From Juglans regia (lineage: Eukaryota > Streptophyta > Magnoliopsida > Fagales > Juglandaceae): a DNA stretch of 64,000 nt. The notes under the pieces are model-generated. The model ran no database searches and was not told the DNA's origin. It was given only the letters and a program-made list of their open reading frames with translations. The translations under genes were made by a program, and so were the position numbers. Numbering within the stretch: the first letter of the stretch is position 1; each line of letters starts with the position of its first letter. The stretch lies in assembly GCF_001411555.2 (NCBI RefSeq), contig NC_049911.1, forward strand, positions 1,116,001 to 1,180,000, in the 5' to 3' direction. Shown here one piece after another: positions 24,328 to 37,000 of the stretch.

Positions 24328-24495
24328 AATGATACTTGCAGTCGTTAGTGTGCAAGTACCGTGCAGTCGTTTTGAAAAAAATGAATAAATATGGGACATG
24401 CATGAAAATTAATTAATTTTTTAATAGTAGACCTCACTCTTTTTTTTTTAAAGCGACATTTGTACATTCCACAGCTGTATGAAGCATTACTCTTT
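24328..24495. mobile_element. Palindromic short element, family B copy 3
   Basis: GATACTTGCAGTCGTTAGTG, GTCGTTTTGAAAAAAATGAA, AATAGTAGACCTCACTC, then CAGCTGTATGAAGCATTACT. Same order of motifs as the copies at 14468 and 19851. Confidence 0.6.
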
Positions 24496-24516
24496 TTAAA
24501 CAGATTGCATGAGACT

Positions 24517-25095
24517 TAGGGGTGGACGGTAAGGCCCGCACCCCACTGCCTCGCCCTGCATCTAGCCACCCTAGCAGGGCGGGCAGGGCCCAACACAGTC
24601 CTACACTTATATATTTTATTATATATATATATTTATACTATACATATTTATAAATATTTATTATTTATACTATATATAAATATAGTAATATGTATTAAAT
24701 ATAACTTTTACTTAATATTTTGTATAAATTGTATTGTAGTAGGGTAACCCTTTTATAGATTGCTAAATCAATGTAAGAGTATCACATTACTTAAGTGTGA
24801 GATTTGTATTGTAAACACAATTTATAAAAGGGTTACCCTACTACACTACAACTTACACAAAATATGCACCAATAAATTTAAAAACTACATAAAATTTTAA
24901 ATTATAGCCATATTTATAAATTTACAATTTATAATTTGGGTCTAAAAATGTATTTTTGATCACTTTTAGACCCACAAATAATTTTTTGATCTAGTGGACT
25001 GTAGTCTATTATTAAAGTGAGCGAGAAACGGGACGGATTGAGAGTCCATCCTGCCCTTGGATTGCGGGGGCAGGGGCGGGGGCGGGAAGCACTCC
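24517..25095. mobile_element. GC-ended non-autonomous element, copy 2, with nested hairpin
   Basis: Begins TTAGGGGTGGACGGTAAGGC and GCCACCCTAGCAGGGCGGGC. It ends with GGACGGATTGAGAGTCC and GCGGGGGCAGGGGCGGGGGC. Inside it, 24731-24853 is a foldback: TGTAGTAGGGTAACCCTTTT on the left and, after a loop, AAAAGGGTTACCCTACTACA on the right. Confidence 0.6.
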
Positions 25096-25099
25096 TGAT

Positions 25100-26940
25100 A
25101 AGACTTGCATGCTCTAAACTTGTATCTAGTATTATAATAAATATATATGTCATGATCAAATTTCAAGTCTCTTTATTTGCAAATGTTTCCTAAACATGGT
25201 CAAATATAATACAAATATTATGACAAGTAGTAAGAGTATTAACATTGATTTTTCTATATGCATATGTAAAATCACATATTTTAAAAATTAATTTTGCATA
25301 TAAAAAAGAATTCTCACATTGTATAATGCTTTTTCATGGTGTCGTTGATTTCAGACTCGTTGATGAGCAACCAACAAAGAGAGAGGTCAAATTTTTTTTT
25401 GTTGGTGTTAGGATGTGGGGTTCTTTCGGATTCATTTCTTGGTGGAGAGAGAGAGAACAAGGAGAAAGTAATTTTGAGAGATAGAGTTTTTGTTGCACAT
25501 AGAGAGATGAGAGATAAATAATTAGTAAAATAAAGTTTGGGAAGTGAATAATGCATTTTCAAATTTAGAGAATTACTATTTATAATTATGTAAATATTTG
25601 GAGATGTATAATTCAATATAATCAAATTTAAGGTCATATTATGTAAATATATAAATATATATGCAGATGAATAATCCAATATTTATAATCATATGCTCTA
25701 GAGATGTATCATATGTATAATCTTGAACACATTCTTAAAATTGGTCATAAAAATATGAAAAATATTATTTTGTTTACTCAATTTGTCTCTTCATTTTGAC
25801 ATCTCATGTGTTTTAATTTTTTTTCTTTATTTAATAGTTAAGTAAATGATTATTAATATATTGATATATTTATTTTATATTTTTTAAAAATATTTTAAAA
25901 TGATAAAAAAAAATCGGTCAAATGTTAAAATATTATGAAAAATTCACTCTTAATTTATTAGAAATAATAAAATTGTAGTTTTTTTTTCAGGTAGGAATTA
26001 GTTGTAAATGTAGGGACAATTCTGTAGTTTTAACTGAGAAAAGGTCGACAAACTTTAATAGCGGTCAACATCAGAGGGTATCGGTTACTAGTCACGAGAC
26101 GAGACTTGTGCAACTTCTCTGTGAACAAAATCATCGTATACAATAGGTTCAATCGTTACCGACCAATAACGTGTCTCCATGTCGGCATCAAATGTTTGTA
26201 ACAAACTCACACTTAGAAATCATTGATTAGAATGTGATTAACCATTAACCACCCCATTCTTTGTTTAAGGAGAGAAATCATAAATTAGTAAAATGCAAAT
26301 AACACCTATTTTTATATTTTTGTTTATTTAATTATTTAATTAAATAAGTATCTTTTTATAAATGGTCATTTAAAACTATTTATTATAAATAATATTAAAA
26401 AAATGATCTGTATAGTTTTATAATGTGTAAGTTTTGTACATTTTTTTTAAAAAAATAAAAAATTATAAGAGGTATATGAAAAAAATTACTTTTTAATAGA
26501 TTACATTTTTTTTAAAAGAAATTTGTAAGATTTGTACATTTTAAAATTGTATCTAACATCACTTATAAGAAAAATTCTATAATACTGCTTTAAATATATT
26601 TATACTGCTCACTTTATTCCATTAACGTATAATGCCATGTGACTTATTAAAAAAATTAAAAATACAAATATAAAACGGATAAAGAAAATTTAAGATTTCA
26701 ATATTACTTTTTTTGTTTTTGTTTTTTTTTAACATTATTTTAATTTAAATATATATTTTTTATTTTTTTTTAATAAGTTACGTGGCACCACACGTCAATA
26801 GAGCAAAATGAAAGGTATAACTAAAGCTGCATTATAGAATTTCTCTACTCGAAATATTCCAAGTCTATTGCAAATCTCATGATATAATTAAAAAAATGAC
26901 AAAATTCTGAATAATTTCTCATAACAACGTAATTGAGGGA
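25100..26940. other. AT-rich upstream region of NHX gene
   Basis: No gene is seen. It contains a foldback (26572-26848) and a less certain family-B-like copy (26400-26565, GTGTAAGTTTTGTACATTTT inverted). The rest is presumably distal NHX promoter. Confidence 0.4.
26572..26848. mobile_element. Foldback element with ~23-bp ends
   Basis: The left end AAAATTCTATAATACTGCTT and the right end (reversed) GAGAAATTCTATAATGCAGC match over about 20 of 23 bases. The inner arms ATGCCATGTGACTTATTAAA and TAATAAGTTACGTGGCACCA also pair. Confidence 0.65.
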
Positions 26941-27181
26941 AAAAAACACTAATAAATATTGGTAATGAGATCGAACGGCAGGGAAAGAAGATCCATCGTA
27001 GTCTTCTTATAAGTCCGCCACACCATATAAACATTTAACTTCTTACTCTGTCCGCCAATCTCTCTGTGTCCGTCTTCCCGAACCACACGTCTCTCGATCT
27101 CTGTCTTTTCTCTCTCGTAGATTTTCTTCCATTTTTTTCCGTCTCTTTCCAGAACTTTCAGCATTTCTTAAATGTTCTGAG

Positions 27182-27183
<2 letters not shown>

Positions 27184-27217
<34 letters not shown>
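27184..27217. repeat. (CT)n microsatellite in NHX leader or core promoter
   Basis: About 17 CT units, 860 bp before the NHX start codon and some 240 bp before the putative 5' UTR donor site. CT tracts are common in plant 5' leaders. Confidence 0.9.
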
Positions 27218-27220
<3 letters not shown>

Positions 27221-27460
27221 CCAGGCAAATTTGGCGTTACTGAGCTTGTAGCTATCCTCAGGTTCGTGCATTGTGGCGACTTGCGAGAATCGTAGAGCTC
27301 TAGATCTTGCGTTGCCCTAGGAATTCGAAGCAGAGATTGATTGCTTGCTCTCTTTCTCTGTTCTTCGAATTCTCTGATTCGTTTTCCGTTTCATATGCGC
27401 CAATTCGCAAGCTTCTTGCTTCCGATTTGTTATCTGTGCATGTGTCCTGGGAGTGCTTTG

Positions 27461-27930
27461 GTAAGCCCTTTTTTTCTGTTCTTTTTCTTTTTTCCCCACG
27501 ATTTTTCCTAGCTATCGAAACGCATTATTGGTCAACAACGATTGTCCGTTTGGCTGCTGAGAAAAAGCAAAGAAAAACAAACAAAACAATGCTTGGAACT
27601 CGGAAACTTTCTATTGTCTCTTTTTCTGGAAAGTGGAAACGATCGGTGACTCACATGTTTTCCGGAAAGTGGAAACATTGATTTCTCGTGGTTTTTATTT
27701 CTTACGGTTGAAAGCTTCTTCCCGTTTTGCTTTGTTCATTTTGTTTCTCCAAACTTGTTTCCTGTATTCGTTTTCTTTTTTTTCCCACTCCTCCTTTTCA
27801 TTTCTGCTCAGAAACAGAATAACGCGCAAGTGTTAGCTGGTCTTTGCCGTGTTGAAGCGTTTTATTATTTAGTAGTTCTGAGATTGATTACTCAAGGAAT
27901 GCGCTTACTTTTTGGTATGTTCGATTGCAG
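27461..27930 (+). other. Putative NHX 5' UTR intron
   Basis: Donor GGTAAGCC at 27461 after a CT- and exon-like leader; T-rich interior; acceptor TCGATTGCAG ending 27930. The following 145 bases to the ATG contain no strong acceptor needed by the frame. A leader intron is common in plant NHX genes; no transcript is available here to prove it. Confidence 0.45.
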
Positions 27931-28075
27931 GATTGGTTTGATTGTTGAGATCCAAAGGTATTTTTGAGATGGACAGTTCGGAGACATAGATTCAGTAGAT
28001 TGTTCGCTCTAAAGGAAATCTAAAATCTTATAGATCAACTATCATAGATTGGTTCTATAGTGAGAGGTGGAAATA

Positions 28076-31000
28076 ATGGCTATCGGATTGAGTTCTGTCA
28101 TCCCGAAGTTGCAAATGCTATACACTTCCGATCATGCCTCGGTGGTTTCGATGAACCTCTTCGTGGCACTCCTTTGTGCTTGTATTGTGATTGGCCATCT
28201 TCTTGAGGAGAACCGATGGATGAACGAATCTATCACTGCCCTTGTGATTGTGAGTTTCGCTCTTATCCGCTTATTTGCTTGCTTATGGGAAAGAGGAAAA
28301 GAGATGAAATTTCAAATCTTGGATTATTACGTTGGTTAAGCCATCGGTAAAATTAATTATCTTGTTTGTTAAAATGTTAGTGGCTAATTTTCCATTTTTA
28401 TGTGGGTTTGTTGCAGGGTGTGTGTACCGGAGTTGTTATTCTGCTTACAAGTGGGGGGAAAAGCTCTCATATTTTCGTCTTCAGTGAAGATCTTTTTTTT
28501 ATATACCTTCTGCCGCCAATAATATTTAATGCTGGGTAATTTACAGTCTCTTACTTATCAAAAGTTTATGGTCTCATTAGTCTTGTTATGTAGCAATTTT
28601 CCGTTCAGTACCTATTTCTGGTTTAGATGTTATGATTGGTTTACCTTATGTTATGCATCAATTGTTGCTTACGGATGAAGAAAGAAATTTAGGTAGCAAC
28701 AAGAGTTTTTTTCTTTATGGATTTGATGATTGCCTCAAGTTGTGGTAGGTACCTTAAATTGCTCATTATGTCATTAACAATCACAATGCTTTTCCCTGAA
28801 AGAACTCATATGATCTTGAATCTTGCTTTACCTTTTGGTACTGTGGAATTTGAGAATCCAAAAGCCTGTTTCAGCATCATCAATTCATTGCTGTCTTAGT
28901 TTGGGAGTCAGGTTCACTTATTGACTCTTTAATTTTGATTTTGCAAAGTACAGTAAGGGTAAAAATACAATTTTTTTTTTTTTTGTATTAACAAATGTCA
29001 TTGTAGAGTTGTAACGACCTAACTCAATAATTCTAAAGTCGACATATTAATAATTTTTATTGGGCCTAAATTATATTTAATGGGCCATATTAGATAAGTC
29101 CACGAGTGATAAATTATTGAGGTTGATTATGAGTTTTAATTATGCTTAATAACTAGATCAAATTTCATTTATTATTTAATGAACGAGTTAGACTCCTTTT
29201 AGAATTTAAAGATTTGGTCATTAGAAATTTATTTTAATTTAAAATCATCATTTATTAAAGTCTTATATGCAGTCTCAGTCACTACCAATCCTATATTAGA
29301 TGAACTACTGGATCATATTTTTAAATTCAAACTCTCTTCTTGAATGATTGTGACCGAGTCCAACTCGAACTTCAACTTGTCGGCATCCCATTCTAACAGG
29401 AATACAACTCTACTGGTCATCTTCACGTTAAAACTCTTTAACCGAGTCCAATTCAAACTGGTTGTCACCCTCTCCGTCCAACTTGAACTCAAACTTCAAC
29501 TTGTCAGCATCCTATTCCAATATGAATACAATTGTACTAGTCATCTTCACGTTAAAACTTTTTAACTGAGTCCAACTCAAACTGGTCGTCACCAACTCCC
29601 AAATCTCTCTATAAATATCTCCATTCCGTATGTTATTTAGAAAAAAACCGTACACCTCCTAGTCCAGGACCGTAAGCGATTTTGTGTTAGAAATTTTAGG
29701 AAGCAACACTACAAGATAAGTAGGTTGATCATAAATTAGGATTAACATACATTAGCTAGTTATATATATTATTATTAAAGCCATTTTTTTTAAGCCAGTG
29801 TTTACGTACCACACGTCATGATATTTGCAAGCACATCATTATCATATTTCATTCCGCATATTATAGTTATGTATGTATTATGCATCTCACGTTGCATAAG
29901 ACACGTAAGCTTTTATAAGATCAAGTGTAAAATAAACTTATAACTGTTAATCAGATAGTCATTCAAATACATGGTACCAATGCGATTTATGGGTGGATGT
30001 GCAAGTCACGGAGTTAAGCGTAGTCCAACATAGTATGTTAGAATATTATTAGCGGCTCTCCTTGCGGCTGCAGGATGTGGGGCCCGTGCACAACCTTGCA
30101 CACAAGATTAGTGTGTGGGCTTGTAAGATAAGTATGATAAGTTAGATAATTTAAGACAACACATGCATGACATAAGCATACGTATGAATGATCATGATTT
30201 TAAGTTTTCAGCATAAAATATTTTTTGAAAAATCTTAAGTATGTTTACGTTATGATGAGTTTCTTACCGAGTCATCGACTTATTTTAATTTGTTTTTATG
30301 TTTTTAAACCATCACAAGTCAGGATAATTATGACGATAGAGCTGCAGGATGAAACTTAATCTAGGGAGGCGTGATAGTGGCTTAGATCATGTATAGAGAT
30401 TTTAAATTATGATTTTTGTGGCACGGGTTTTGAGAAATTTTAATAAATGTTTCCAAGCACTCTTTTTATGATCTCAGTATTTTAATAAAGAATTATTTTA
30501 TTTATAGAATCTATGTACTTGGTGTTTCCTTTAGAATAAAAGAAAATATTTTTAAGTTAAGGTTCAGTAGTAGCATTCTGGCTCCCGAGAATTTTTAAAA
30601 GTGACTTTATTATTAACTGTGAGGAACGGGGTGTTACAAGAGTACAAAAGACACTAGTCAGGTACATGAGATATTTACAAGACAAACTCCTATCTAGGGG
30701 AAAAAGATAAAGTTAAGCCCATTAGAGGTCCAAAGTAAAAAAAAAGTTATTGAAAAGGAAAGTTTTGAGTTCCTTCAATGTTCGTTCACATTCCTCAAAA
30801 TTTCTGCAATTCTTTTCCCTCCAAATAAACCATATGAGGCAAGTGGATCATCTTCCACACTGCTACAATTTGTGGACTTCCACTATACAATTGCAGCAGT
30901 GTGAGAGTCTCAGGGCTGCAACGCCACAGGTAGCTTATGCTATCAGAAAGTCAGAAGCACTTGATGTTGAAGATTGAAAATAAGAATCAGAATCTGTGGA

Positions 31001-34000
31001 CGCATGAAATATTTTTTGTATTTTGATAATTACAAGTTATTTTAGAAAATAATATTTAAGTTGGTGACTGTTAAGAATGTAACATGTAACAGGTTCCAGC
31101 TTTGCCATCTTCATTATCGTAAACAATTTCTCAGAACATATTGATTTCTTAAACTAGCTATGTCTAATTTTAATGGGTAAGAGTTTATTAAACTGGTGAA
31201 AATTACGTAAATCGCAGAAATATAGTTGATACTCCCTGAAGTGTCATAGTTAGTGCTGCAAAATTAGTGGGAAGAAATTTTGTGGTTTACTAGAAGCCCT
31301 GGAGTTTTGGCATCTGAAACATGCCAAATGTGATATTTCGCTCAAGAGTGTGGACATTTTATTCCAGTGATGGTATGATTTTAGAATCTGAGATGTGGAC
31401 CTGGTTTCTGTTTCTAGGTCAATCAGCTGGAACTTCATCAGTTAAACTTATTTTACCAACCTCATAGTTTCTTATCTGCAAGGCCAAATTTCTACTATGT
31501 TTGCCACTCTATTCTTATCTGATGAATGTAGCTACTAAAAACAACCTATCTATGGACCTGACAAGATAAGAAAATAAAGCATGGTCGTGACAAAGTAGTT
31601 CACAATCATATTTTGTTGAGCACCATATATTTTTGCTTTTTGAGTGTTGACATTTATATCTTTGCATTACTTTCTTGATCTCATGTTAACAGTGAAATTT
31701 TAATTTTTCTTTATAAGATCCTGGCCCCAACCTTATGATATATGATCTTAATCTTTATTATTTGCTCCAGTTTTCAGGTGAAAAAGAAGCAGTTTTTCCG
31801 TAACTTTGTTACTATTGTGCTGTTTGGTGCTGTGGGTACATTAATATCCTGTGGGATCATATCCCTAGGTAAATCTAGTGACCTTATTTGCTTTTTTTTT
31901 TTTTTTTGTAAAAATGATTTGTTTAATTTAAAGTTGCACAAAATAAAGAAAAACCATACCGTCAAGTATGTTAAATTGCACCCTTTTTCTGTTGGACAGT
32001 ATTCTTGGCTGGGCAATTGTTTTACTGCTAAATACATGTTTCAGCAAATAGTTTTACATCATTCTGTTCCAATTTTTGGAACACTCACCTTTCAATATAA
32101 TTTGGGTAACATTCAGTTCTATGCGTAATGCATCTTGAATCATAGTTAGATCATGATAATATTCATTTCCCTTATTTTGGTTATTGGTGAGTTAATAGAT
32201 TAAGCTTTCCTCGCGTGACACATTCAGCTTGTTAAAAGAGTGGAAAATGTAGAAGGAACTAATTAGGCTTATTTTCAGATAATGAATTGGAAACCCCTTT
32301 GCTTTTTTGAATTTTCATATGATTACTGAAGAAGGGAAGCGAGATATATGTGATTCAATCACTGCAACTGAAGGATTAAGGTTTCTTTGGAGAATAGATG
32401 ACAACGATCATTTGTTTGAGAATTGTCAAATTCTTATGGTTTCTTTGGTAATTTGAATTTGGGAGTGTCTTTGACTCTTAACATTTCACTCAAGCCTACC
32501 AATTAAAAAAAAACATTTCACTCAAGCCCAAGTTTGATGATTGCTACTGCTACACTTGAACACACAGTTCCTACTGTGGTTCTGGATCCAACAGAGTAAA
32601 GTTTGTTGATAACCGTATAGTGGTTCTTTGTAGGATTGTTGGGACAGATGGTTTGAGCCTTCTGCCTGAGTGTTGCATGCACAGGACGTAACCATAGCAG
32701 TATGGGTTCTTCAGATTTTTAAGTCTCTAATTGGTTCATGTTACCAAAACGGAGAGTATCGAGAAGTCTTGATGATAATATTATCATTGGAAGTATTTTC
32801 CTTTTTCCTAACAATTTTGCAATTCTCCTTAAAATATGGCCCTTTCAAACCAACAGTTGACAAAGATGGCTCTCTTTCAGAACCTTTTCCTTGTTGCATG
32901 CATATTTTTTATAAGTAAATGCATGTCAGCATTTTCGATGGTATCTACTACGATGTCTCTAATTGAATAATCTTACTTAGATATCCCGGGAGGATCAGAA
33001 TCTTTGGATAATCTTACTTCATTGTCTTGCTTATGATTTTGGTGATTGTGCTGCTATTAGATTTGCAGAAGCAATGTGTCTAGTTACTTTAAATTAGTCT
33101 TATTGAGTTGAGTTGGCCAGGGTCATTTTAAAACTCTAATCCTTTGGGTATGTTTGGTTTAGTCAATTTTGCAAAATTTTTCAAAAATAAAAAATTGAAC
33201 TTCAAACCAAAACATCTTTCAACCTAAAAAAAAAATCTATTTACTTTCATCCATTCATTTGCCTAGATTCCATTTAAAAGTCAAAAGCACAAAAACAAAA
33301 GTAAATTTTACAAAAAACAAAACAAAAATACTCTTAAAAAATTATATTAAGAAGACTTTTCAACTCTATCCATTCACTTCTACAAATCCCAATATTATAT
33401 ATATTTCGAAAAAATCTTATCCCAATTTTCCAATCTTCCTTCATAAAAACCATTATCAAACACATCTCAAAATTTTTCAATTAAATTCTCTTAAATTCCT
33501 TAACCAAACATACCCTTTCCTTCTTGGTAACTTGTACTTTTGCTTTATATGGAAGTAGTAAATGTAAATGCATCTCAATTATCTCGATAATCAAACTTGA
33601 CTTTGTGATTGAATGGAGTTGGGACTTTTTATATTCAGAGATGGCTTTGGAAGCATTGTATTGCTCATTTCTAAGGTCTTAGAGAATGGAATGAATGTGA
33701 TGTATGCATGCTCAACAGTTCACTCTGTCTACGTCTGCTGCTGAGGATAGTGGCTTAAGATACTGGCCAAATAATGTGCATGAGGCTTTTTCATTAAATT
33801 CTTATTTTCTTCACCATCTTTGAATTGAATTATTGTATGTTGGGCCCAGAAAAAATGGGAAAAAAGGCGTTTTGAGTTATTGGATTCTATTTTAGTATCT
33901 TGTCGTGACTGCAAAATTCTAATGCTTGACTCAGGTGTTATTCAGTTCTTCAAGAAATTGGATATTGGCTTACTGGAGATTGGGGATTATCTAGGTACTA

Positions 34001-37000
34001 CATTTGTCAATTCTCTCTCTTTCTTGTAACTTTGCTGTTTGGTTCTTACTGTATTTGTCTGTATTTCAGCAATTGGTGCAATATTTGCTGCAACGGATTC
34101 TGTCTGTACATTACAGGTATGGCAGATCAGCTTCTTAGCATATTTGAAACAATTAAGGCACCAATACTTCAAAACTAAACTTATTTCATGTAACGGTACA
34201 GGTGCTTAATCAGGACGAGACACCTTTACTCTACAGTCTTGTATTTGGGGAGGGTGTCGTAAATGATGCAACATCAGTGGTTCTTTTCAATGCTATCCAG
34301 AGCTTTGATCTCACTCATATTGACCCCAGGATTGCTTTGCATTTTATTGGCAACTTCCTTTATTTGTTTCTCACAAGCACAATGCTCGGGGTGATGGTAA
34401 GTCTCTAGCTCTCCCTCTCCCTCTCCCTCTCCCTCTCCCTCTCCCCCTCATATTTGTCTCCCTTAATTTACAAGTGTGTTAAGTTTTATGTGCTATTCTA
34501 GTGTGGTATAACATATCTCTTTCCCCCCACAGACTGGGCTGCTTAGTGCTTACATCATCAAAAAGCTTTATTTTGGCAGGTATGTTGTCAGAATTGGAGT
34601 GATCAAATCATGCTGCATTTACTGATATTAATGATATTATTCCATTGTTATAATGGCATTGAAAATGGACCCAATCTCATAATAAGAAGGTGCTTTGGTC
34701 TTTATATCATGATGTAGGTTTTTCTTTGTTGAAATTTGGTTGTCAACAAAAGCTATGACGACACCTAATCTTTAGGGTCTTCTAATTTGGGGTCTGAAAA
34801 AACCTTAAAACTATGTGGGAAAGGAACTTGTTAGAATCATGTGCTAAAATCAAATTCTGATTATATAATTTCTCACACGATTCAATTTCAGGCACTCTAC
34901 AGATCGTGAAGTTGCTCTTATGATGCTCATGGCATACCTTTCATATATGATGGCTGAAGTAAGTTTTCAAGTTGTTTTATGACACTTCTTTCTAAGCTTT
35001 AAATGGTTTATGTACATTTGATAGAATGCTAATTATTTTCCACATAGCTAAGGTGCTAAGGTGCTAACCTATTTGATCTGTTCTGCAGTTGTTCTATTTG
35101 AGTGGCATTCTTACTGTATTCTTTTGTGGGATTGTAATGTCCCATTACACCTGGCACAATGTAACTGAGAGTTCAAGGGTCACCACCAAGTACGTCTTGT
35201 CTGTTTAGAATTTGTCAGGCCATTTTAACCTGTCATATACAAGCCCGTCACATGTGGAACAAAAGGCCTTTTTTTCATATACCTAATGCTTTCTTTTTTT
35301 ACTTCAAATTATTACAGGCATGCTTTTGCAACCTTTTCATTTGTTGCTGAGATTTTTATCTTCGTTTATGTTGGAATGGATGCCTTGGACATTGAAAAGT
35401 GGAAATTTGTCAGTGACAGGTATTTTATGTACAAGAGCACTTGACTAGCTTTCAGACAACATATATGATTTAGCTGCCTCACTGAGACATTTTTTTATTG
35501 TTTAAACACGTAATGCTTGCTTTTGCTTTTGCTTTTTACAGTCCTGGAACATCAGTTGCAGTGAGTTCAATACTTGTAGCCCTGATTATGGCAGGAAGAG
35601 CAGCCTTTATTTTCCCCTTGTCATTATTAATCAACTTAGCAAAAAAATCTCCAAATGAAAAAATCAGCTTCAGGCAGCAAGTATGCTTTCTGTTTCTGTA
35701 ATGACAATTCTATTTCTTTCGCACTTCCATTTATCTACCAAATCACACAAACATCTTTGTTATTGTAGGTGGTAGTATGGTGGGCTGGTCTCATGAGAGG
35801 TGCTGTGTCTATAGCCCTTGCTTATAATCAGGTAAGATATGTACATGCTGTTTTATTTGGGGCAAAAGACCAATGGATTTAAACTAATAATTGCTAAATA
35901 AGATGACCTGTGAGACATTTGAGCTTGTTTATATGCTCTTTGCCAAATAAAACAAGAACATGTATAGATTTTAGTAGGAAATAGTGTGTGTGTATGTGTG
36001 GATGTGTTTGTGTGAGATGAGATGGGATGAGATTATTCAGTAAACCCTCTACTTTGTAAAATGCAGTTCACAAGGTCAGGGCATACTCAATTGCGAGAGA
36101 ATGCAATCATGATCACCAGCACCATAACTGTTGTTCTTTTCAGCACAGTGGTGAGACATCTACCGCTATTCTGGATTTTATGACTTAAATTTGTGACTGG
36201 ATTTGATTAGTTATATAATAATAAAGACCATCTTGTCAATATTTATTATTCACTGATATTTTATTCTGTACCTAGTTGGTCCATTAAGGGTAAAACTTAC
36301 GGGAAATGCTATGCATCAGCCCCACACCGGCACACACTTCACATCACTTTTTTTTTTTTTTACACAATAGGTTGAGTGTGTGCTGGTGTGGGGCTGATGC
36401 AAATATTTTTCCAAAACTTATTTTCTGGTCACAGCTTTATTACATCTTGTTAATATATACTAATTTTGCATCTTTTTATGGCAAAAGTTTTTTAATTTCC
36501 TGGACTACGAGGAAAAGAGAAGTTGAGGAATATGATGCTTGCTAATATGGTTGTTGGCTTGTTGCTGTTAAATTTTTTAACTATTCTTGTGTATGAGGAA
36601 TAGTCTCGATTATTTTTTCAACTCATCTCATCATTACAACTTTTTCAAATTCCCACACAACAAAATAAAAAATTCAAAATTTTTAAATTTCAAAACAAAA
36701 ATAATATTGAAAAAATATATTTTAATAATATTTTATTTAACTTTCAGCTTTAATTTCAACTCAACTCATCTCATCTGCGAAAACAAACGAGGCTATGTCA
36801 ATGGTTGCTTCCTCTATATTTATATATTTTTTCCCATTCTTTTGAATGAACTTTCAATTACATACAATTAAGGTGGATCAGTTCTATCATGCTTCCAAAA
36901 ATTAGCCCCTCCCGTGAGTTTTTGGTTCTTATATTAAAGGTTTTCTTTTGCGTTAGGAATGCTAGTGATTTTATATGAATGAGTTTCAAATGCGAGACTT

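Larger units (their letters stand above)
28971..30980 (-). mobile_element. LINE 3' fragment in NHX intron 2, split by a solo LTR
   Basis: On the minus strand, near 30835-30755, the frame reads IWFIWREKNCRNFEECERTL, the C-terminal end of a LINE zinc domain. The T-run at 28971-28985 is its A-tail. Between tail and coding part lies the 1.63-kb solo LTR at 29010-30638, so the LINE is the older insertion. Its 5' limit near 30980 is approximate. Confidence 0.7.

Noticed and set aside
27307..27681. 124-codon frame upstream of NHX
   Set aside because: It overlaps the likely 5' UTR and leader intron of NHX and has no protein similarity I recognise.
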